A DNA stretch of 64,000 bases. Source: Lolium rigidum. Lineage: Eukaryota; Streptophyta; Magnoliopsida; Poales; Poaceae. The number at the start of each line of letters is the position of its first letter. The stretch's first letter is position 1. Made by a program: the position numbers and the translations under genes. The stretch is from the NCBI RefSeq assembly GCF_022539505.1, contig NC_061508.1, forward strand, positions 343,369,484 through 343,433,483, read 5' to 3'. Under the pieces are notes generated by a model, which worked only from the letters and a program-made list of their open reading frames with translations, searched no databases and had not been told where the DNA came from. This document shows positions 57,378 through 64,000 of this stretch, one piece after another.

Positions 57378-58412
57378 ATGGAGCGCCCGCCAGAAGAGGC
57401 TGCTCTTGGGGCTCTTGGGCTCGCCGGCATCTGCGGCGAGACCCTCCGCGTCATCCGCACCCGCCCCCCGGGGTTCCCTTTCCTGTTCGGCGTGCTGATC
57501 ACGCTCTCCCTCTCCTTGCTCGCCCACGTCGCCGCCTCTCGTGCCCTCTTCTCTGACGCCGTCGCCGCCACCTCCGACGCTAGCGGCGCCGGCTTCGTCC
57601 GCATCGCCGCCAACTGGGCCTCCTTCACTTTCGCGGAGGCCGCCATGCTGTGCGTCATCGTCCTCCAGTCGCTCGTCTCCACAACCTTCAGCGTCCTCTC
57701 CGTCGCCGCCGTGTACTCCGGCTTCGCCGCCGACGCCGACGGCGACGCCCGCGCCGTGGCGCGCGACCTCCGCCAAGTGCCCAGGTTCTTCTCCAGGTTC
57801 CTCGTCTCCGTCTTCCGCGGCGACTCCCGCCTCGCCGCGCGCCTCGTCCGCACGGGGCCCAGCGCCGCCGCGCGCGTCGCGGTCACCTCCTGCGTCGCCT
57901 TCCCGCTCCTCCTCGGCTACGCCGCCATCCTCGCCGCCGTCGCCGCGCTCGTGCGCCTGCCGCGGCCGGCGCTGCTGCTGGTGGGGGTCACCGCGTTCCT
58001 CGCCGGGGCGGCGCATGTCGGCGCGGTGTGGCGCGTGGCGTGCGTGCTGTCGGCGATGGAGGACGGCGCCAGGGGCTTCCGCGCCATCCACGGGAGCGAC
58101 GAGCTGCTCGGAAGCGCCGGCAAGTTCTGGGCCGCTGCGGCCGTGTTCACGACGCTCGACGGATGCGCCGTGGCCGCGCAGCTGGCCTTCGGGGCGCTGG
58201 TGGTGGACGACGCGATGGGCCTCGGCGTGTGGGTCCGGGTCGCCCTGGGGGTGGCGTTGGCGGCGGTGCTGTGGGCGGCGGTGATGGCAGGGCTGGTGGC
58301 GCAGGTGGTGGTGTACTTCGTGTGCACGAGCTACCGCCGCCGCCGCGAGAGCCCCGACGACACCGATCTTGGCCGGAAAGGAGCAAGCTCTCGGAACGGG
58401 AAGCGACGGTGA
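57378..58412 (+). CDS. Multi-pass membrane protein, duplicated gene copy 2 (344 aa)
   Basis: Intronless paralogue of the gene at 9116-10162, starting MERPPEEAALGALG, with an intact frame. Six hydrophobic segments at about residues 33-54, 84-113, 166-190, 198-222, 248-275 and 285-315. A conserved hydrophilic loop lies at about 117-165 (LRQVPRFFSRFLVSVFRGDS) and another at 226-247 (MEDGARGFRAIHGSDELL). Short indels distinguish the copies (three extra residues in the first loop here, four fewer at the QTQL site and fewer in the tail). The family is plant-specific, without an assigned reaction; some members are annotated as polyadenylate-binding-protein-binding. Because both copies keep an open frame over about 1 kb while the nearby transposon genes decay, at least one is probably under selection. 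Its upstream region is the tandem-unit array rather than the Mutator-like element of copy 1. Confidence 0.85.
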   Translation: MERPPEEAALGALGLAGICGETLRVIRTRPPGFPFLFGVLITLSLSLLAHVAASRALFSDAVAATSDASGAGFVRIAANWASFTFAEAAMLCVIVLQSLVSTTFSVLSVAAVYSGFAADADGDARAVARDLRQVPRFFSRFLVSVFRGDSRLAARLVRTGPSAAARVAVTSCVAFPLLLGYAAILAAVAALVRLPRPALLLVGVTAFLAGAAHVGAVWRVACVLSAMEDGARGFRAIHGSDELLGSAGKFWAAAAVFTTLDGCAVAAQLAFGALVVDDAMGLGVWVRVALGVALAAVLWAAVMAGLVAQVVVYFVCTSYRRRRESPDDTDLGRKGASSRNGKRR

Positions 58413-58450
58413 CGGAGCGCGCAGCAGACATCACACTGCAACTGCGGAGC

Positions 58451-59385
58451 TAGTGTCTAATTTGGTTAATCGACGGTAGTACGGAGTATTAAAGCTAATT
58501 TCTAATCCCTTACAAGTAGTAGTAGTATAGAGAAGGCGCTTGCGCTTGAAATTTGCATGCTTATAATTATATGCGATCGGTTATGACTACTACCAGTAAT
58601 AGAGCTTGCGATGTATTGATAGATACTTGCTTTATACGAAGTACTACGGTTGTGTGTGCATTTGGAGGAGCTAGATTTATGAGAACAGTATTCACAAGAC
58701 CAAACCAACAAATGTTCAATTTCTTGATAATTAGTAAGTTGTAAAGCTTTTGGTTCGTGTTTTAAAAAGAAAAAAACACAGCTGGCAGATCATCTAGCTA
58801 GCTTAAGCTTAAAAGTAATTGAATGCACAAGGCATCACAGCGCGCGTTTACACATGGGCATCCGGCCACTGGCATGTGTGACATCGTTCATCATCGTGTA
58901 TCCTGAGAAGTACGTACGTGATCCAATCAGGATGGTTCATTCCAAGGAAATTTACACGTAGCGATAGCATTGCTACTAGCCAGAGTTAATACGTAATACT
59001 AGATGACGAGGGGTACGTTTTATTCAGGCCGGACAGGCCTCCCTGGTCGTATCAAAGCACGCCGCGGAGCGGCAACGCGGTTTGCGCAGCCGGCGTGCTG
59101 TGCCTTTCTCTGTTTGTTCGGTGACTCACTGACTTGACATTGCCGTGGCTGAGCAAACGCCGGTGACATGCGATATATCGTGTCCTGTGTGTGCTGCAAA
59201 CGGCAACGAATCCGCGGCCAAAGCCAGTGAGCCGGGGCGTGGTCCAGCGGAGGGCTTGCCGAGACCGGCAACCATTGTTTGTAGACAGTTTGGATTCAGA
59301 TTGCTCCTCCCTCGAATGAACGCCGTGTATATATAGGTGTGTCCACAAAACTTTAAAAAAAGTCTTAATTATTTATTTTTTATAA
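58451..59385. other. Downstream flank of gene copy 2
   Basis: Matches 10203-11032. No coding signal. Ends in TAA (59383-59385), the left target duplication of the Harbinger-like element. Confidence 0.7.
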
Positions 59386-59635
59386 GAGTATGTCTAACAG
59401 GCTCCGTATTTTTCTGCCCCTTAAACGCGAGTAAAGGGCCCTATATTTAGTTTTCACCGGCCGAAAACTCGTATTCTGTTTTATGGGGTGGGGATACGGG
59501 TTCTGCTAGCTCGGACGAGTTGCCAACCCCTTAAAACAGGGTTTTAGACAACAATTTGCACAACAATTTCAGATCAAACATAGCACATCAAAAATATGTG
59601 ATGCATAATTCATAGTTTTTAACATCACAACGCGA

Positions 59636-60330
59636 TCATAGCCTATGTTCAAGCCACGGAAGTTCCCAAATGTGATCAACCATCAACGAGTTCATCGCCA
59701 ACGGCGCCACCACTCGTCGGAGCCTCACCTCGACGAGTCGACGAACCAAGAGCACTTGCAGCACGAGCTTCACGGGCAACCTTCTTCCTCGCAATGATGT
59801 CCGCCTTGGTCTCCTTCCACCACGCCAGCTGATCCTCTCCATGTCGTCGGTGCGCATCATCATGATTTCCCTCTCCTCGGCCAAAAGCTCCTTCATGGCC
59901 TTGGCTTCTTTGATTGCGATCATCTTCAAGTCTAGCTCGGCCTTCATCTTGGCATCTTCCCGCCTTGCTTCCACCTTGGCAAGCTTCACCTCCTTCTTCT
60001 TCTCGGTGAACGGAGGTTGGGCTCCAATGTCTTCGTCGTCAATGCCTCTTTGGACTTCATGAGTTGATCCAACTTCTCCCGAAAGCTAGCTGCTTCACCT
60101 TTACCTTCACCCTCTCCTTGGCTTTCTTGTTGCCCTCGCGCTTGCCGGAGTTTCTCGCACTCATGTCTTCCGCTTCATCATCCATGGTGAGCAGTGCTTC
60201 CTTCTTGCACTTTGGTTCGCTATCCCTCAACTTCCACTTAGGAAGATGTTGAAGAATGGAAAATCAATGTTGGAACGTTCTTGGAGCCGACCATGTCTTT
60301 GTACATCTGTTGATCATACTTGGGCTGCAC
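59636..60330 (-). pseudogene. NAM-associated C-terminal domain exon, copy 2, frameshifted
   Basis: Continuation after the intron: QMYKDMVGSKNVP, a stop, then in another frame KKEALLTMDDEAEDMSARNS, then a coiled coil (KLAKVEARREDAKMKAEL, MKELLAEEREIMMMR). It shares the first frameshift with copy 1 and has one extra single-base loss near 60105 relative to copy 1. Confidence 0.65.
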
Positions 60331-60340
60331 AACAACAATA

Positions 60341-61417
60341 TTAATGTGATGTTTGCACATCATCAACACATACTATGGATAGCAACAAACTCGGAAAACT
60401 TACATAGTCCTCCGACACGCATCCACTAGGGGGGTAGTCGGCCACTTGGTCCATGGCAGCACTCCAATGAGAACAAGCTGGTTTGATGATGTTCGATCGG
60501 CCTTCAAGGGAGCGGTAGGATCTGTCGGCCATGCTATTGGTGCGAGGCTTCAGCTGGTGGTAGAGATCCTCGATGTGCTGCCAATAGCGCTTGCCGCCTT
60601 GGTCCACTCTGGTTCACGCATCTATCCCCACCTTGCTCCAAGCACGGACCAAGATCGCGTCTTCGATCTCGCTGTAGTTCGCCGTGCGTGGCTTCGGCGT
60701 CGAGGAAGAACCGGCGGCAGTCGAATCATCCTCAACCACCTCCTCGTCACCCTCATACTCATCCTCATCATCAATCCCTTCGACATTGTCCTCCTCATCG
60801 AACGCATCGATGTCGGTGTCCAAGTCCACCACGGAATCGTTGAGCATGTCCATGTACAATGTTGTGGACTCAACATCGAACACCTTGTCTACATCCATGG
60901 AGGGTGGCGGCGGCGCGGGCGTCACCGCGGACGGAACAGAGCGAGGAGGGGCCGTGGCCTTGGATGACGGTGGAGGCGCGAGGCCGACGCGGCTGACTGC
61001 CTTTGTCTTCACCTTGGACTGCGGGGCACCCCTCGGCCCAGCCGCCTTCGTCTTCATCCTGCTCCCCCTCTTGGCAGCCGGCGGAGCTACGGCCGGCGCA
61101 GGGGCTTCGAAGAATTGCTTCGGAAACCTCTTCCTCTTCGACGGGATGGTGGCGGAGATCATGGCCGACACGTCGCCGGCATTTGGCGGACCTCCGACGG
61201 GGACATCAACCACCGCGGCTGAAGGTGGTGCACCGCCGGCGATCGGCGGGCCTTGCGGAGGATCCATGGCAGCGAGATCCGGCCGCGTCATTGCCGGTAA
61301 GGGCGGGGCGGAGGAGATCGGGCGGCGGCCGCGGCGGTTGGGTTTCGCTGAAACCCTTCGCGTGCAGTGGAGGGGAGGATACTGGTTTGGCCCTCTATTC
61401 CCGCTTCCACCCCGCAC
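60341..61417 (-). pseudogene. SANT-like / NAM-associated protein, N-terminal exon, copy 2 (nonsense)
   Basis: Starts MRGGSGNRGPNQYPP at 61417; an internal MTRPDLAAMDPP start at 61291 is also possible. Residues about 50-160 are Pro/Ala-rich with a basic KRKRFPKQFF segment; 185-245 are acidic; then the SANT-like fold begins (NYSEIEDAILVRAWSKV). The frame stops at TGA (60614-60616) right after VGIDA, where copy 1 has TGC (Cys). Beyond the stop the same frame continues as TRVDQGGKRYWQHIEDLYHQ through PPSGCVSEDY to a GTAAGT donor, so a single base change disables the fold. The combination is the grass 'GST T3-like' / NAM-associated family. Confidence 0.75.
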
Positions 61418-61575
61418 AAGTAGGGGGCGAAGACCCGCCTATAATTGAAACAGGGAAAAATCGACGCGGGAGCCATTTTTACGGGGCCTGCTAGACGGCT
61501 GGGTAGAGCCCAACCCCGTATTTCGGCGGTTATCATAAGGGGTTTGGCCCTTTTAAGGGGTCTGACGTGCTCTAA

Positions 61576-62164
61576 CAAGCTACATTTTAACGATCGTCAA
61601 AATTGGATGTCGAACTCAGACGGACCAAAATGCACTGCAACAACATCTAGGGTTTCTCGAATAATGCCATATCTCACACCGGGTTATATATGTCTCGGTC
61701 AACAATTGCACATTTGAAATACAAGTTTTATCAAGAATGTATTTTGTACGCACGTATGGGTGTGGGTATGTTTTGAACCGTTGATCTTTACCTCCTGATT
61801 TCCGCTTGCCGTGGTAAATGGAAAAAGTAATTTCAGTCTAAGTACAAAAGTAATTTCCGTCCGAGTACAAAAATAATCCATCTCTCTCCTCCTTATAGCT
61901 GAATGTCAAAGCAAAACGAACACCGACAGAAACACTCGCACTCATGCGTCTAACTACAAAAGTAATTTTCGTTTTATATATCACCAAAAATCGTATGGAT
62001 GGTTATATGTTCTTTTTCTACCCTTTAGGATTTTTCTGCAAAGTTTTTAGGACTACTATTTTCTCCTACTCTGTCGGTTAGTTTTCACCTTTTTGGTTCA
62101 TATAATTTCATTTTCTATTAATGAAACATGTGATTGCTCTCAAAAAGAATGTGCCTCTACTTTC
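61576..62164. other. Intergenic, nothing recognised
   Basis: AT-rich sequence; TACAAAAGTAATTT-type short repeats near 61810-61970. No coding signal. Confidence 0.4.
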
Positions 62165-62600
62165 TTTGGACGGAAGGCTTGAGTAAATTCTTGTTTTAAA
62201 TTAATGAACCCATCACCAGTATAAAGTCATAAAAAATATTCAACGGCTACAACACTTGGATCCAAGATCCCAAATGAGCTTCGCAAGAAGTTAAGAATAC
62301 CATCACATAAGACACCAATCTGCCCCCAACGCAAGACTGCACCTAGCAAACTAGGATACATGCAACATAGTTGGAGGCTCCTAGGCCGGAGCATCCTTGG
62401 CAGTGTTCTCTAGAACATGAATCTTGCCAATCACCAACTTCATCGCCTCCTGTCCATCGGACTCTAATGAGTGTAATTCTGTAAATATAAGTTCCCTCCC
62501 GCGCGACTGTGGCACTGCCGTCCTTAGCTCGTGGCCCTCCGTGCTCTATCCTCTAGGTCTCGCGCCGGTTCATAGTGAGACAAAAATGGTGGCGACAAGA
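62165..62600 (-). mobile_element. LINE-like retroelement 3' end, minus strand
   Basis: GGACGGAAGGCTTGAGTAAA and TTTTAAATTAATGAACCCAT match the tail of the element at 42418-42480. The body is short and has no reverse transcriptase. The right edge is unclear because an LTR begins at about 62627. Confidence 0.4.
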
Positions 62601-62626
62601 CCATAGTGGCGCGTGTTGGTGGGTGA

Positions 62627-64000
62627 TGTCGATGGGTGTAAGACTACGATTCATTCGGTGACATGGGCATACCCTTCGGGTACCCATTATTAGTATACCT
62701 GGTTCGGCCCAATATGGAGAAGACCAAATATAGAGAGAAGGCCCAACAAGGCAACCCGAAGAAGTAGTCGACTAGGACTCTTGTAAAACCCTAGGCTGGT
62801 TGCATATATAAAGCTAGCCAGGGCACCCGAAAGAAGGAGGACAACAGAGAGACAGAATATAGACAACATAGCTCCGCCTATGGCGGCACCCTGTAAAACA
62901 TATGATCATATACTGGATTGCTAGCAGCACGTAGGGATCCTCCACCGAGGGGACCCGAAGCTGGGTACGTCGTGTGCCTAATCTCGATCCCGGAATCTCC
63001 ATCGTCGCTCTCCCGAAACCCTAGTCTACAATACGTAGGCATTGCCGAGGTGATCCCTCGTCAATTGGCGCCGTCTGTGGGAACTGGCGACGTTTGGATT
63101 TTGTTATTCGGGCGGGATCATCAAGTTCTTCATCGACATCGACGAAAAAAAAAAAAAAAAAAAAAAAAAAAAACGAGCTACCACCACGGTGCAATCAGCA
63201 ACTTGATCGGAACTCTGCTGGTTCCGTCCGTGTTCTTCAAGGACAAGGCAATCAAACGTGAAGACAACCTGTGGCCAAAACAGCACTCCACATAAGAAGA
63301 AAAGGAGAGAAGTTTGTTTGGCGCACCCGCATCAATACCATCAAACAACCACTTCGTGAAGAAAAATAGAGCTAAGTATTCTCACATGTATTTAGACTAG
63401 TACTACTGCGTAGATCTTTTGACTTGTCTGCATTATACTTAGGCAAAGATATAGCTAGATGCTCGGTCAACAAGATGGAACTCATGGCATGAAACGGTGC
63501 AGTCTAGATGTGCCGACGAAATCCCAATATAAATTGCTCAGATCGGAACAAGCTCCAGTTATCTCGGCTACGCGGACCCGACAGCATGGACTCGACATAC
63601 TCGGCTGTTCACCGTCATGGATCCGCCACCTCGACTGTGTCATCTTCATCGAATACTTTCGGCCAGGCGCCGCGCGACTACATCGACTGTCTTTTTGTTG
63701 CGCAATTATTTCGACATCGTCATCTAAATCGACCAAGTCGGTTAGGATCCGCGCGACTACATCAACAATGTCAGCCAGACGTCGCGTGCCTACATCGACT
63801 TTGTTCGTTGCACAACCTGCTTCAGCAAACGACTCCGTCGCACCTGATCAACGAAGCTAAGTGTTCCTTTTTCAAGAGTCAATTATTATTTACTTTCGCT
63901 ACACCCAAAATACCTGGGGGCTGTGCCATTACTTCTTTACCGCAAATATATTCGGGTACTTGGTGAATTTCTTTTCTTCGGCTTAGTGGAATTATCTTCT
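62627..64000 (+). mobile_element. Gypsy-type LTR retrotransposon, 5' LTR and leader
   Basis: LTR from about 62627 (TGTCGATGGGTGTAAG) to 63063 (ending TCGTCA), with a TATATAAAG promoter box near 62804. Two bases later comes the primer site TGGCGCCGTCTGTGGGAA (63066-63083), a sequence frequent in grass Gypsy elements. The leader contains a run of 29 A (63145-63173). Internal sequence continues to the window end with short frames (for example 63508-63966) and no recognisable gag yet. The LTR start could be 3 bases earlier. Confidence 0.75.
63066..63083 (+). promoter_or_regulatory. Primer-binding site of the right-hand retrotransposon
   Basis: TGGCGCCGTCTGTGGGAA directly after the LTR end and a 2-base spacer; it sets the orientation as plus strand. 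It differs from the primer site at 746-763 after the shared TGGCGCCGT. Confidence 0.8.

Larger units (their letters stand above)
57245..61095. repeat. Duplicated block, copy 2
   Basis: Partner of 8980-12755. It keeps undisturbed junctions where copy 1 carries insertions: single TTTATGTAA at 57245-57253, uninterrupted LINE sequence at 57005-57030, and uninterrupted Harbinger sequence across 61095. Confidence 0.9.
59386..61572 (-). mobile_element. PIF/Harbinger-like element, complete ends (2187 bp)
   Basis: Left end GAGTATGTCTAACAGG, right end (complement) GAGCACGTCAGACCCC, flanked by TAA at 59383-59385 and 61573-61575. The interior carries one minus-strand gene for a SANT/NAM-associated protein and no DDE transposase. 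Known: Harbinger elements normally encode both a Myb/SANT-like protein and a DDE nuclease. This element has only a relative of the first, so mobility would need a nuclease from elsewhere. It was present before the block duplication, since the same left junction occurs at 11030-11033. Confidence 0.75.

Overview
The window looks like nuclear DNA of a pooid grass (wheat, barley or ryegrass relatives). Three things point there. It is a nest of transposons of types typical of large grass genomes: an Athila-like Gypsy LTR, a Copia LTR starting in the style of Triticeae/Poeae elements, a CACTA element with TTTGCCGTGC subterminal repeats, Stowaway MITEs and a Helitron. The only convincing host genes are two very GC-rich intronless ORFs. 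Gene density is very low. The exact species cannot be told from the sequence. There is no rRNA, tRNA gene, operon or CRISPR array.

Layout, left half. 1-2371 is the 5' end of an Athila-like LTR retrotransposon on the minus strand (gag-side ORF, tRNA-Asp-type primer site, 1.6 kb LTR). 2372-12755 is copy 1 of a duplicated block. It holds a LINE fragment, split by a Helitron with PIF1 helicase remnants (2700 to about 7560), then a 1.18-kb Mutator-like element (7803-8979), a 348-aa six-pass membrane protein gene (9116-10162), and a PIF/Harbinger-like element carrying a SANT/NAM-associated ORF (from 11033). That last element is cut off at 12755 by a truncated Copia LTR. 13196-19065 is AT-rich sequence with two isolated exon-like pieces.

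Middle. 19066-34582 is a 15.5-kb CACTA (En/Spm-type) transposon on the minus strand. Its transposase (TNPD, 22858-26513) and TnpA-like gene (20340-22446) are damaged. Its 5' flank holds about 16 copies of a 350-bp satellite (28488-33990), lying between an inner and an outer block of subterminal repeats.

Right half. 34583-54547 is gene-poor. It holds a solo-LTR candidate, one orphan PP2C exon, LINE-like 3' ends, two hAT-like MITEs, Stowaways, a diverged tandem repeat (45340-47130) and a second 1.18-kb Mutator-like element (48042-49216). 54548-55258 is a truncated LINE ORF1. 55316-61572 is copy 2 of the duplicated block. There the gene (57378-58412, 344 aa) is preceded by three tandem promoter-plus-LINE units and followed by a complete-ended Harbinger-like element (59386-61572). 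The window closes with the 5' LTR and leader of a Gypsy-type retrotransposon (about 62627-64000).

The two copies act as reciprocal empty-site controls. The Harbinger element and LINE fragment were present before duplication. The Helitron, the Mutator-like element, the Copia LTR and the Athila element came later, into copy 1 only. The upstream regions of the two membrane-protein genes have therefore been remodelled independently.
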